A DNA stretch of 64,000 nucleotides from Methanosarcina sp. 2.H.T.1A.6 (GTDB lineage Archaea > Halobacteriota > Methanosarcinia > Methanosarcinales > Methanosarcinaceae): the NCBI RefSeq assembly GCF_000979455.1, contig NZ_JJOY01000031.1, positions 1 to 64,000 of the forward strand. The letters run 5' to 3'. Below, piece by piece: positions 1 through 8,677 of the stretch. The notes under the pieces were generated by a model. The model saw nothing but the letters and a program-made list of their open reading frames with translations. It did not search any database and had not been told where the DNA came from. Positions within the stretch are counted from its first letter, which is position 1; each line of letters opens with the position of its first letter. The position numbers and the translations under genes were made by a program.

Positions 1-13
1 TTCTTCTATTTTG

Positions 14-55
14 TCCGTTATTTAGATATACTATTAAAAAAGTTACTTTAGAGGT
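14..55 (+). promoter_or_regulatory. Copy of the leuD/hacB leader (orphan promoter-like block)
   Basis: This stretch is nearly identical to 3078-3120, the leader directly in front of the LeuD/HacB gene. Both contain the core ttagatatactattaaaaaa and end in an aggt Shine-Dalgarno-like string. Behind the copy at 14-55 no open frame follows, so it looks like a duplicated or orphaned promoter plus ribosome-site block. Whether it is transcribed cannot be seen. The rest of 56-312 shows no gene. Confidence 0.35.
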
Positions 56-312
56 CTAGGGTTTCTCAAAGTGTAATTGTGCATATTGCACGTCTTTTAA
101 AAAACGTGTTATTATATCTGAGGGAGATGTCTTGAAAAAAAATCGATGGTCACTATGTAATTACTATAAAGGAACTTTTTATCCCTTCAGGATTAGTGGA
201 TTCATCCAGAAAGCTGTTTGAATCAGTTTTGCGGCGAGAGCTTTGAAGTTCTATCAAAAGTAAAATTAGAATCATAAACCGTTGCATTTGAATCTATTTG
301 ATTTTTCTTCTT

Positions 313-390
313 ACATAACTTATATAGTACATAACTTATATATTACGATTCCACTATCACATAACTTATATATTATATATATTATATATT
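313..390 (+). promoter_or_regulatory. Repeated TATA elements upstream of aglB
   Basis: The motif acataacttatata occurs three times (from about 313, 329 and 358), and the last copy runs into a long TATA-rich stretch ending 20-40 bases before the aglB ribosome site. Each copy contains a TATA-box-like core, so this is probably the aglB promoter region with triplicated boxes. Which box is used is unknown. Confidence 0.45.
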
Positions 391-423
391 TATCACAAAA
401 TGTACCTCCCGAAGGAGATTACT

Positions 424-2952
424 ATGAGTTCTCAGGATCGTCCTGTATCAACTTTTAAATCTAAAATAAAATCCAGTTTGCCTTATACTCTGGCAGTTGC
501 AGTAATTGGTTTTGTAGCCCTATGGATCCGAACACGTCCTTATGATTCGGTGTTCCTATCCAATGGGTTTGTAAGGTTCGGGGGCAATGATCCCTGGTAT
601 CATATGCGGACTTTAAATGTCCTTATTGAAAACTACCCCCAAAGGATGTTTTTCAACCCCATGACCAACTATCCTTACGGGAGTTACATACATTTCGGTC
701 CATTGTTTGATCAAATGATCGCCATTACTACTCTGATTCTGGGGATGGGCAATCCCAGCCCGGAACTTGTTAACGGGGTAGGGGCTTATTTCCCGGCAGT
801 ACTCGGAGCAATTACCGTCATTCCTGTTTATTATATTGGGAAATCTCTGGGAAGCCGTAAAACAGGAATACTGGCTGCTATTTTAATTGCGTTTGCTCCG
901 GGACAGTTTCTATCACGGTCCGTTATAGGCTTCACGGACCACCATGTAGCTGAGACTTTATTTAGTACTTTTTTCATGATGTACTTCATGCTGGCAGTGA
1001 TTTCTGCAAAGAAAAAAGGGCTGCGTTTTGAACATGTGATAAATAAAGAATTGAATACCCTCAAAGAACCTTTGATATGTTCTGTGATGGCAGGTGTGAT
1101 GTATTCGGCTTACCAGCTGGCATGGCCTGGCGCCTCTCTATTCTTATTCGTCATTTTAGTTTATATTCTGTTCCAGTATATTCTGAACAATTTCCGTAAT
1201 GAATCAAGTGATTATCTCGGGATAACAGGAATAGTCACATTTCTTATAAGTGCGATACTTATACTTCCGTTTGTTCATCCTGAAATGGGATTTTCGATGT
1301 ATTATTACTCATGGTTCCATGTTGTTACTCCTTTAGGGACAGTAGTCGGTTTCATGACCTTGAGTTTCATTGAAAGAGAGAGAGAAAAAAGAAAAATTCA
1401 AGCATATTATTATCCTCTGATAATATTCGGAATTATTATTCTGGGACTGCTATTAGCAAAAATTGTAGTTCCACCTCTATATTCATTGGTAATAGGCGCT
1501 CCTGAAGCAATTTTCGGGATCAAAACCGGCGGAGCATCTACAATCGGTGAAGCTTCTTCCATATTCTATTACGGCGGCGTTTTCACCCTCTCAAGAGCCT
1601 TTGATAATTTCACAGCCACCGGTTTCTTAGCCTCAGTCCTGGGGATGCTTTTGCTTGCTGTAAACCTGGTCAGAAAACCGAAACCCGAAGAAGTTCTGGT
1701 TCTTGTCTGGAGCCTTTTGATGCTGCTCGCAATCTATGGACAGAACCGTTTTGCCTACTATTATTCGGTAAATGTTGCAGTCCTCAGCGCCTTTGTAGGA
1801 GGCCTGCTACTTGAAAAGGTAAAATGGAGCCAGCTCAATGAGAAGTTTAAAAGTAATGTAAAATCTCTGGCAGATATCCCGGGATTTTTGAAGTTTGTTA
1901 AAATAGAACAGGTTATTGCAGTCCTGATCATCGTAGTTGTTCTTATTTTACCCGTATACGGATCCGCAATGGAAATGACAAAAGGTACTGGCGGTCCCAA
2001 TGGACCCTGGATCGAAGCTACCACGTGGCTCCAATCCTATACTCCTGACCTGGGTATGGATTACAATGCAATCTATGAAGCTCCCGAGGCCGGAGAACTT
2101 TTCGATTACCCGGACACTGCATATGGAATCATGTCCTGGTGGGATTACGGACACTGGATAGAAACGATTGGGCACAGAATACCAAATGCAAATCCATTCC
2201 AGGCTGGAATTGGAGGGCGCAGAGGGAGCATAGACGAAGAAAACAAGCCCGGTTCTTCCACTTTCTTTACAGCCCAATCCGAAGAAGAAGCAACTGCAGT
2301 GCTTGAAGCCGTTGACCCGGACCCGGATAAAGCCGGAGCCCGTTATATTATCTCAGACGTTGAAATGGCAACAGGCAAGTTCTATGCGATGACAGCCTGG
2401 ACCCTTGATTCCGAAGGATACTATCAGTCTTACTGGACAGGGAGCGGATATCAGTCCCTGCCAAGTACCCGCTACTTCAACTCAATGGAATCAAGGCTGC
2501 ATATTCTGGACGGAAACGGCCTGAAGCAGTACCGGCTGGTCCATGAGACCTGGGCATATCAGACTCAGGAAGTAGGGTACAAACAGGTGTACAACTATCT
2601 CTTTGGAGGCAGTATCCCTGAGGCAGATACTGGTTATGTCAAAATTTTCGAATATGTTAAGGGTGCAAAAATAACCGGAACTGTTTCCCCGAACGAGACT
2701 GTTAATATAAACACGACAATTCTAACGGGCCAGGGAAGGACCTTTGACTATTCCCAGTCGACAACTTCGGATTCCGAAGGCAGGTATGAGTTTACTGTGC
2801 CCTATTCAACCGAAGGTCCCATTTCCGGGGAAACCCAGTTCGATACTGCTCCGGCAGGTGCTTATGTAGTAAGTTATGGGAATACGACTACAGAAGTAAG
2901 AGTCAGTGAAGAAGCAGTATTAAAAGGAGAAGAAGTAAAAGTAAAGGTCTAA
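424..2952 (+). CDS. aglB: Archaeal oligosaccharyltransferase AglB (STT3 family)
   Basis: Membrane enzyme that transfers a glycan from a dolichol carrier to Asn in N-X-S/T sequons on the outer cell face. About 842 residues. After a short cytoplasmic tail the first loop has the acidic metal-site motif GNDPWYH (about residue 55). A dozen or so hydrophobic segments follow to about residue 520, then the soluble domain with the diagnostic WWDYG motif (about residues 572-576). The last 90 residues look like a beta-sandwich of the carboxypeptidase-regulatory type. I chose the ATG at 424 because GGAG lies six bases before it; an in-frame ATG at 400 has no ribosome site. A cis-prenyl synthase (28558-29496) that could feed carrier-lipid synthesis is in the same window. 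Confidence 0.93.
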   Translation: MSSQDRPVSTFKSKIKSSLPYTLAVAVIGFVALWIRTRPYDSVFLSNGFVRFGGNDPWYHMRTLNVLIENYPQRMFFNPMTNYPYGSYIHFGPLFDQMIAITTLILGMGNPSPELVNGVGAYFPAVLGAITVIPVYYIGKSLGSRKTGILAAILIAFAPGQFLSRSVIGFTDHHVAETLFSTFFMMYFMLAVISAKKKGLRFEHVINKELNTLKEPLICSVMAGVMYSAYQLAWPGASLFLFVILVYILFQYILNNFRNESSDYLGITGIVTFLISAILILPFVHPEMGFSMYYYSWFHVVTPLGTVVGFMTLSFIEREREKRKIQAYYYPLIIFGIIILGLLLAKIVVPPLYSLVIGAPEAIFGIKTGGASTIGEASSIFYYGGVFTLSRAFDNFTATGFLASVLGMLLLAVNLVRKPKPEEVLVLVWSLLMLLAIYGQNRFAYYYSVNVAVLSAFVGGLLLEKVKWSQLNEKFKSNVKSLADIPGFLKFVKIEQVIAVLIIVVVLILPVYGSAMEMTKGTGGPNGPWIEATTWLQSYTPDLGMDYNAIYEAPEAGELFDYPDTAYGIMSWWDYGHWIETIGHRIPNANPFQAGIGGRRGSIDEENKPGSSTFFTAQSEEEATAVLEAVDPDPDKAGARYIISDVEMATGKFYAMTAWTLDSEGYYQSYWTGSGYQSLPSTRYFNSMESRLHILDGNGLKQYRLVHETWAYQTQEVGYKQVYNYLFGGSIPEADTGYVKIFEYVKGAKITGTVSPNETVNINTTILTGQGRTFDYSQSTTSDSEGRYEFTVPYSTEGPISGETQFDTAPAGAYVVSYGNTTTEVRVSEEAVLKGEEVKVKV

Positions 2953-2990
2953 AGTAGGACCCACAGTTAAAATTAAAGTCTAAAACAGTA

Positions 2991-3021
2991 AGATGTGCGG
3001 TTCAGGTCCTTCTGCACATCT
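2991..3021 (+). terminator. Hairpin terminator after aglB
   Basis: An 8-base inverted repeat (agatgtgc / gcacatct, 15-base loop) about 40 bases after the aglB stop is followed by a long T-rich tract, fitting an intrinsic terminator. Confidence 0.5.
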
Positions 3022-3128
3022 GCTTTTCCTTCCAATTTTTATTTTTATTTTTTTACTGTACTTTTTTCTTTCACATATCCGCCACTTAGATATACTATTA
3101 AAAAAACCTACTTCAAAGGTGAATTGTG

Positions 3129-3626
3129 ATGGAAAACCCTATCATAGGCCGAGTCTGGAAATTCGGAGACGATGTCGATACCGATGTGATTATCCCGGGG
3201 AAATACCTGAGGACCAAGGACATGCAGGTTTTTGCGGCCCATGCCATGGAAGGTATTGATCCTGAATTCGCTAAAAAGGTGAAAGAGGGAGACATCATAG
3301 TCGCGGGAAACAATTTTGGCTGCGGCTCATCCCGGGAACAGGCCCCCCTTGCGCTCAAGTATGCGGGAGTATCCTGTGTTGTGGCAAAGTCCTTTGCAAG
3401 GATCTTTTTCCGAAATGCGATAAACGTGGGGCTGCCCCTTATGGAGGCTGATGTTGAGTGCCAGGAAGGAGACGAGATCGAAGTTGACCTGCTCAAAGGT
3501 GAGGTCCGAGTTCCTGGAAAAGAGGTTTTCAGAGGAAACAAACTGCCTGACTTCCTGCTCGATATGCTTACAGACGGCGGACTTGTTGCCCATAGAAAAA
3601 AAGTACAGAGCCAGCAGAACGAATAA
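3129..3626 (+). CDS. LeuD/HacB-type dehydratase small subunit
   Basis: Small (swivel) subunit of an aconitase-family hydro-lyase, 165 residues, the usual length. It carries [15 protein letters not shown] near residues 14-28 and the conserved GCGSSREQA (about residues 59-67). These enzymes isomerise 3-isopropylmalate (leucine) or homoaconitate and homologues (coenzyme B in methanogens). The substrate loop reads YLRT; in Methanocaldococcus that form is, as I recall, associated with homoaconitase rather than isopropylmalate isomerase, so HacB is the favoured reading. A matching beta-decarboxylating dehydrogenase is at 5496. A GTG sits directly before the ATG; the AGGTG ribosome site fits either. 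The stop codon lies in a two-copy 21-base repeat (3621-3661). The large subunit is not in this window. Confidence 0.85.
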   Translation: MENPIIGRVWKFGDDVDTDVIIPGKYLRTKDMQVFAAHAMEGIDPEFAKKVKEGDIIVAGNNFGCGSSREQAPLALKYAGVSCVVAKSFARIFFRNAINVGLPLMEADVECQEGDEIEVDLLKGEVRVPGKEVFRGNKLPDFLLDMLTDGGLVAHRKKVQSQQNE

Positions 3627-3758
3627 TAACTGCTTAAGTAAGAATAATAATTGCTTAATATACAGTAACGAACTTGATTGAGCAAGATTACTTACAAGAA
3701 ACAGGGTCGAGTCCGAGAAGCCGAACAGATCCAGTAATTACTCAAACAGCCGATACCT

Positions 3759-4631
3759 ATGATTTTTCCTGATGAGTACAAACATGTGGGAGTAACAAAA
3801 GCTTTTCCCACAGGCACTGAAGAGTTAATTTATTTCCTTACGGAGTACCTGATCGAAGAAAGAGAAAATCCCGAAACCGGCAGCTCTGAGTATGCAGTTT
3901 ACCATGTAATTAAAAGTGGAGAAGGGCTTCTCAGAAAGGTTGAGAGACTCGAACTGCTTGCCTCCGGAGATGAGGTGATCAGGTATGACAGGGAATTAAA
4001 CATAAAAGACCGTTCCCTCCTGATCGAGACCGCATTAGAGCTCTGCACAGGGAAGGTGAACACTGTCATTTTTACGGGTGTAGACAGGCATGTCACAATT
4101 GTCCATGACCCTGATCCTTCGAGCATCCTTGAAATAGAGATCCTTGACGTTGCTCCCCCGGAGCCGTCCTGGCTTTCCCAGGTTGTAAGGAGGCTTGAAG
4201 CCAGCGGAATTTTCGGGGATCTGCAGGTCAGGTTTACTGAAAAGATAATTGACCTCAGGCAGTTCGAAGGAGAAAATACAGTTTTTCCCTGTAGCGCATC
4301 GGGGCTTGAGGGGAAATGTCTGGACTCGGACGTGCTGACCGAAAACGGACATCTCCTCGTAGGGTGTGAGATCTCAAAGACCCTTTTTGAAATGCGTTTT
4401 CCGGAACTTGATTACTCCTTCGTAAATATCTGTCCTTTCAAGTCCGAAATAGTTGTGCCCTCAAAATCCTTTATTACGCGCTGCTGCAGGTCTGAAAAAT
4501 CAGGGCTTGTCACAATCAATGGCTTTGAAGGGGCTGTTGTCCATTGGGGGGCATCGGAATTCCAGGTTGTTGAAGCGGTCCGGAAGCTTGTGAACCGGCT
4601 TAGGGGGAAAGGTTCAGAGGAAAAAGTGTAA
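3759..4631 (+). CDS. Conserved-looking hypothetical protein, 290 aa
   Basis: I do not recognise a named family. It is a soluble, acidic protein with no signal peptide or membrane segment. The C-terminal half holds several cysteines (FPCSASGLEGKC, VNICPF, RCC) and ends in a segment like a ligand-binding alpha/beta fold (LVTINGFEGAVVHWGASEFQVVEAV). Codon use resembles the flanking core genes. It sits between the dehydratase subunit and mntP in the same orientation with gaps of about 130-170 bases, so co-transcription is uncertain. It may be specific to methanogens, but no function can be assigned. Confidence 0.75.
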   Translation: MIFPDEYKHVGVTKAFPTGTEELIYFLTEYLIEERENPETGSSEYAVYHVIKSGEGLLRKVERLELLASGDEVIRYDRELNIKDRSLLIETALELCTGKVNTVIFTGVDRHVTIVHDPDPSSILEIEILDVAPPEPSWLSQVVRRLEASGIFGDLQVRFTEKIIDLRQFEGENTVFPCSASGLEGKCLDSDVLTENGHLLVGCEISKTLFEMRFPELDYSFVNICPFKSEIVVPSKSFITRCCRSEKSGLVTINGFEGAVVHWGASEFQVVEAVRKLVNRLRGKGSEEKV

Positions 4632-4678
4632 GTATAGTTTCAGCCCCCCTCTCCCTTCACTTAAATTTATTTCAGGGT

Positions 4679-4732
4679 CTTTTAGGTGCATTGCAATCAC
4701 TTTTAAGTGCATTACAGGTACCTTTAAGTGCC
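4679..4732 (+). promoter_or_regulatory. Triple direct repeat upstream of mntP
   Basis: Three successive copies of a motif like cttttaagtgcattaca (at about 4679, 4700 and 4721) lie 70-120 bases before mntP. A TATATAAA box at 4777-4784 follows. The arrangement suggests an operator for a metal-responsive repressor, but the repeats do not match a regulator site I can name. Confidence 0.35.
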
Positions 4733-4802
4733 AGGGATTCTATTATCCCGGAAAATCTGACATTCCCGGAAAACCCTATATAAAACGAAAATGGAGTAAC
4801 AA

Positions 4803-5363
4803 ATGTCTTTTCTAACCAGTTTCCTCTTAGCGCTCGGGCTTGCAATGGACGCTTTTGCAGTTTCCATGTCCAGCGGTACAACGATAAGGCCGTTCAGGCT
4901 CAATGATGCCCTGAAGCTGGCTGTTTTTTTCGGGGGCTTTCAGGCTTTCATGCCGGTGCTGGGCTGGCTTGGGGGAAGCGTAGTAAGCGGCTTTGTTTCA
5001 GACTATGCCCCCTGGATTGCATTCGGGCTTCTTGCCTTTATCGGGTGCAAAATGATTTATGAGGCACTTTACGGAAGCCCGGAAGGAAAGGTAAGTTCCC
5101 TTAACTATTCTTTGCTTTTCCTGCTTGCAGTTGCAACAAGCATAGACGCTCTTGCAGTTGGAATTAGTTTTGCGTTTCTTAAGACACCTATTCTTGAGCC
5201 CGTTATTATCATAGGCTGCGTGACCTTTTTTATGTCTTTCTTAGGGGCAATCCTCGGCTACCGGATAGGACATTTCTTTGAACATGAAGTTGAAATCCTT
5301 GGCGGCCTGATCCTTATAGGACTTGGCGGGAAAATCCTGGCCGAACACCTGCTCTGGATCTGA
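4803..5363 (+). CDS. mntP: Manganese efflux pump MntP
   Basis: Small inner-membrane exporter that lowers cytoplasmic Mn(II). 186 residues, six predicted helices, with the two-fold internal repeat of the family: GLAMDAFAVS near residue 12 and ATSIDALAVGI near residue 103 each carry the membrane aspartate. The start has GGAG about seven bases upstream. A TATATAAA box at 4777-4784 would place transcription initiation close to the start codon, which conflicts with use of that ribosome site; either the mRNA is nearly leaderless or another promoter is used. The C-terminus and stop codon are the first unit of a degenerate tandem repeat (5352-5445). Confidence 0.9.
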   Translation: MSFLTSFLLALGLAMDAFAVSMSSGTTIRPFRLNDALKLAVFFGGFQAFMPVLGWLGGSVVSGFVSDYAPWIAFGLLAFIGCKMIYEALYGSPEGKVSSLNYSLLFLLAVATSIDALAVGISFAFLKTPILEPVIIIGCVTFFMSFLGAILGYRIGHFFEHEVEILGGLILIGLGGKILAEHLLWI

Positions 5364-5445
5364 AAACTCTTTTTTCTGGACTCCAAAAATCTGTTTTCAG
5401 GATCTAAAAACTCTGCTTTCTGGATCTAAAAGATCAACTTTGGAA
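5352..5445 (+). repeat. Degenerate tandem repeat containing the mntP stop codon
   Basis: About four imperfect copies of a roughly 22-base unit resembling ctggatctaaaaactct. The first copy contains the mntP stop codon. Confidence 0.6.
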
Positions 5446-5495
5446 TCTTAAACAGTTACGCCAGATTCATATACTTCAAGCCATGATGCAGTATC

Positions 5496-6491
5496 ATGAA
5501 ACTGGCGGTAATCGAAGGTGACGGGATTGGCAGGGAAGTGATCCCTGCGGCTGTGGAAGTTCTTGATGCTTTTGGGCTTGAGCTTGAGAAAGTGCCCCTG
5601 GAACTGGGCTATGCCAGGTGGGAAAGAACCGGGATTGCAATGTCAGGAGAAGACATAGAAACCATAAAAGGGTGTGACGCAGTCCTTTTCGGGGCAGTCA
5701 CTACTGTGCCTGATCCTAATTACAAAAGCGTGCTTCTTACCATCAGGAAGGAACTGGACCTATATGCCAATGTCCGGCCTGTAAAACCCCTCCCCGGCAT
5801 AAAGGGTGTTACCGGAAAAAACGATTTCGACTTTATCATTGTAAGGGAAAATACTGAAGGGCTGTACTCAGGGATCGAGGAAATAGGGCCTGACCTTTCC
5901 TGGACAAAAAGGGTAGTTACCCGAAAAGGCTCTGAGAGGATTGCAGAATACGCCTGCAAGCTTGCAAAGCAGAGAAATAACAAATTGACCATTGTCCACA
6001 AGTCCAACGTCCTGAAGTCCGACAAGCTCTTTCTTGATGTCTGCCGGCAGGTTGCCAGTTCACATGGGGTGGAGTACAGCGACACGCTGGTTGATTCAAT
6101 GGCTTACAGTCTTATGATGCGCCCCGAAAAATACGACGTTGTTGTCACAACGAACATCTTCGGGGACATTTTGAGTGATATGTGTGCGGCTCTTGTCGGA
6201 AGCCTGGGGCTTGTCCCGAGCGCCAACATCGGGGAAAAATACGCCTTCTTCGAGCCCGTGCACGGCAGTGCGCCGGACATCGCAGGAAAAGGCATTGCAA
6301 ATCCGCTTGCTGCCATCCTCTGCGTGAAGATGCTGCTTGAATGGATGGGCAACTCCGGAGCCTCGATCATTGATAGGGCAATAGCCGATGTGCTTCAGAA
6401 AAATATTATTACTCCTGACCTGGGAGGAACTTCAACAACTGCGGAAGTGGGGCATGCGGTTGCAGAATATGTGAAATATGCACTGAAATAA
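5496..6491 (+). CDS. Isopropylmalate/homoisocitrate dehydrogenase (LeuB/AksF family)
   Basis: NAD-dependent beta-decarboxylating dehydrogenase, 331 residues. It oxidises and decarboxylates 3-isopropylmalate (leucine) or homoisocitrate and longer homologues (coenzyme B). Visible motifs are the N-terminal EGDGIGREV, the substrate segment VRENTEGLYSGIE (about residue 113), a catalytic-region DSMAYSLMM near residue 200, and the cofactor loop EPVHGSAPDIAGKGIANP near residue 250. The pairing with a YLRT-type dehydratase subunit 2 kb upstream favours the coenzyme B (Aks) role, but leucine synthesis cannot be excluded. Part of the 3' end (gcactgaaataagctg) is repeated about 30 bases downstream, again including the stop codon. 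Confidence 0.88.
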   Translation: MKLAVIEGDGIGREVIPAAVEVLDAFGLELEKVPLELGYARWERTGIAMSGEDIETIKGCDAVLFGAVTTVPDPNYKSVLLTIRKELDLYANVRPVKPLPGIKGVTGKNDFDFIIVRENTEGLYSGIEEIGPDLSWTKRVVTRKGSERIAEYACKLAKQRNNKLTIVHKSNVLKSDKLFLDVCRQVASSHGVEYSDTLVDSMAYSLMMRPEKYDVVVTTNIFGDILSDMCAALVGSLGLVPSANIGEKYAFFEPVHGSAPDIAGKGIANPLAAILCVKMLLEWMGNSGASIIDRAIADVLQKNIITPDLGGTSTTAEVGHAVAEYVKYALK

Positions 6492-6588
6492 GCTGGTTGA
6501 AACTAAACTGCATTGAAATAAGGCTGAATAAGGCTTTTTCCTTTACTTCAAGCGGGTATTTTTATACCTTTACATCTATTTTTTGATT

Positions 6589-7254
6589 ATGCAAAGTAAC
6601 TGGAAGCTTTGCTTAAGAGTAACGGGGGGTTTTATTCTGCCAGAGTTTTTCGATGTTTCACAGCTTATTACTGAAGGAATGGTTGTATATCCCGGAAATC
6701 CGAAACCTTTGATCGAGAGGTATGCATCCGTACCGAAGGATAGGGTAAATGAGTCTATTCTGACCCTGGGAAGTCACATAGGCACGCACGTTGATTCAAG
6801 GCTGCATGTTCGGGACGGAAAAGAAGGAGCTGCATCCCTGCCTCTTGAAAGCTTTTATGGAAAATGCAGGGTTTTTGACCTTGTCCATGTGGAAGAAGAG
6901 ATCCACAGGCAGGATCTTGAAGGGTTTCAAATCGGTCCTGGGGACATAGTGCTTCTCAAGACCAGAAACTCTACCCTTGGATACGTGAAATTCCGTGAGA
7001 ACTACGTGCACCTGAAAATGGATGCAGCCGAATACCTTGTCAATGCAGGAGTCAAGACCCTGGGGTTTGACTACCTCAGAGTCAAAAAGCTTGAAGGGGA
7101 CGACGAGGTTCATGAACTGCTTATCAATAACATGACTCTGTTTGAAGGCCTCAACCTTGCTGGCGTTCACGAAGGGGAATATACGTTCCTGGGTTTGCCT
7201 CTTCTTATAGACGCGGACGGAGCTCCGGCAAGAGTTATACTGGTCAAAGAATAA
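6589..7254 (+). CDS. Cyclase-family protein (kynurenine formamidase-like), paralog 1
   Basis: Metal-dependent hydrolase of the cyclase/arylformamidase superfamily, about 221 residues. The metal motif reads HIGTHVDSRLH (about residues 64-74), whereas the family normally has HxGTHxDxPxH; the proline is replaced, so activity or substrate may differ. The C-terminal LPLLIDADGAPARVILV is typical of the family. A TATA-like string TTTATACC lies about 27 bases before the ATG at 6589 and no ribosome site is visible, so the mRNA may be leaderless. A TTG two codons earlier is the alternative start. A second, canonical-motif paralog is at 54150. The physiological substrate is unknown; Methanosarcina is not expected to use a kynurenine route here. 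Confidence 0.8.
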   Translation: MQSNWKLCLRVTGGFILPEFFDVSQLITEGMVVYPGNPKPLIERYASVPKDRVNESILTLGSHIGTHVDSRLHVRDGKEGAASLPLESFYGKCRVFDLVHVEEEIHRQDLEGFQIGPGDIVLLKTRNSTLGYVKFRENYVHLKMDAAEYLVNAGVKTLGFDYLRVKKLEGDDEVHELLINNMTLFEGLNLAGVHEGEYTFLGLPLLIDADGAPARVILVKE

Positions 7255-7305
7255 TCTGCCTCAGAGGGTCAATATAAAGTTATTCACCCGACCTTCTCTT
7301 TTTAT

Positions 7306-7499
7306 TTAATTCTCAATTATTTTTTCCCTGTTTCTGTTCTTTATGAGTTCATCCCAAAAGCTATTTAATTCTTGGTCATAAGAGTTTTCGGAATTGCTTT
7401 CATGATCAGGAGCTGATCAATTGTTTGAAGTACAGGGTTCAAGAAGCAAATTTTGAATATTAAGAGGAGCTCAATAACTGTTTTTTCTTCCGGACTCAT
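7306..7499 (-). pseudogene. Possible frameshifted small gene
   Basis: A minus-strand frame from an ATG at 7499 (beginning MSPEEKTVIELLL, 44 codons, AGGGGTGG just upstream) overlaps a second frame ending at 7306 (SNSENSYDQELNSFWDELI). Both look protein-like, as if one gene of about 60 codons had suffered a frameshift. The remainder of 7255-7763 holds a short triplicated gttcctaact repeat (about 7560-7585) and the budA promoter; no other gene is visible. Confidence 0.28.
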
Positions 7500-7705
7500 C
7501 CACCCCTGTTTAATTTCGCTTGAACCTCGCTGGCATTATTTTATAAAATATGAGCACTGTTCCTAACTGTTCCTAACTGTTCCCAATACCGGGCTTTCTC
7601 AATACCAAACTTATAATAATAACTCACCAAGTCACTCTCCTCGCCCATACAGAACTTCTATCTTCAATTTTCTAAATATTTGTAAGTTCATCTCTAAGTA
7701 TACTA

Positions 7706-7723
7706 AAAAAATTTATAATATCA
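7706..7723 (+). promoter_or_regulatory. TATA-type promoter of the acetolactate decarboxylase gene
   Basis: The string aaaaaaatttataatatc, an A-rich element running into a TATA-like box, lies about 50 bases before the ATG. This allows a leader of about 20-30 bases with GGTGAGG as ribosome site. Confidence 0.45.
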
Positions 7724-7763
7724 CTAACAAGAATTCTTACTAAATATCCGGTGAGGACTATAC

Positions 7764-8630
7764 ATGAATAAAAAAAGTTTTTTGATTGTTTTAATTCTTT
7801 TCTCAGTTACTTTTGTTTCCGGTTGCACCAGTCATGACGATGACTTTTCCGAAAAATCCGGCAATATTGAGAAACCCGACAATATTGAGAGCAATGCGGA
7901 CTCAGCTTCAGGTATTCGCGGTAGTGAAATTGACGTTCTCTATCAGGTCTCAACAATTGACGCTCTTCTTCAGGGCGTTTATGATGGGGTTCTGCCAGTT
8001 GCGGAACTTGAAACCCATGGGGACTTTGGTATAGGAACCTTTGACGGGCTCGAAGGGGAAATGCTCGCCCTTGATGGCAATTACTATCAGATAAAAACAG
8101 ATGGAATTGCCTATCCTGTATCCGGGGAAATGACAACTCCTTTTGCCACTGTCACCTACTTTGAAGCCGATGATAATTTACGGCTTGAGGAGCCTGCAAA
8201 CCTTACCGAACTTGAAGACTTCCTTGACCTTAACCTGCCTTCGGAAAACCTTTTTTATGCGGTCCGGGTTGAAGGGAATTTTTCTTACATAAAAGCACGA
8301 AGCGTACCAAAACAGGAAAAACCTTATCCCAAACTTGCGGATGCTGTATCCACCCAGTCGGTCTTCGAGTTTGAAAACATAAGCGGTACACTGGTAGGAT
8401 TCAGAGCCCCTGAGTACGTGAAAGGTGTAAATGTGCCGGGGTATCACCTTCACTTCATTACAGGGGACCGAAGTGCAGGTGGGCATGTCCTGGATCTTGA
8501 GATGGAAAACGGAGATGCTGCTCTCGATATTACCAGAGCGTTCTTCATGGAGCTTCCTGCCAGTGGAGACTTCTATAACGTGGAACTGGGTCAGGACCTT
8601 CAGGCTGAAATGGAAACGGTTGAAAAGTGA
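7764..8630 (+). CDS. budA: Alpha-acetolactate decarboxylase with lipoprotein signal
   Basis: Converts acetolactate to acetoin. 288 residues. The N-terminus is a clear signal sequence ending in a lipobox-like VSGC at Cys21, followed by an Asp/Ser-rich linker to about residue 50. The catalytic domain begins at QVSTIDALLQGVYDG and includes GDFGIGTFDGLEGEM and the zinc-ligand segment GYHLHFITGDRSAGGHVLD (about residues 220-240), with two His in HxH and a third His. The domain is complete by eye. Export is unusual because acetolactate is a cytoplasmic intermediate of branched-chain synthesis; in bacteria some homologues are also exported. It stands alone, with its own promoter and terminator. Confidence 0.87.
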   Translation: MNKKSFLIVLILFSVTFVSGCTSHDDDFSEKSGNIEKPDNIESNADSASGIRGSEIDVLYQVSTIDALLQGVYDGVLPVAELETHGDFGIGTFDGLEGEMLALDGNYYQIKTDGIAYPVSGEMTTPFATVTYFEADDNLRLEEPANLTELEDFLDLNLPSENLFYAVRVEGNFSYIKARSVPKQEKPYPKLADAVSTQSVFEFENISGTLVGFRAPEYVKGVNVPGYHLHFITGDRSAGGHVLDLEMENGDAALDITRAFFMELPASGDFYNVELGQDLQAEMETVEK

Positions 8631-8653
8631 TCTTCAGCTTTCACTTTTTTATA

Positions 8654-8677
8654 TTTTCCTTCGTTTTTGAAGGAAAA
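8654..8677 (+). terminator. Hairpin terminator after acetolactate decarboxylase
   Basis: A 9-base-pair stem (ttttccttc / gaaggaaaa) with a 6-base loop lies 24 bases after the stop, in a strongly T-rich context. Confidence 0.6.

Noticed and set aside
3113-3685. Minus-strand 190-codon frame opposite the dehydratase gene
   Set aside because: It is the antisense shadow of a strongly conserved gene and reads as low-complexity Ser/Thr/Pro.
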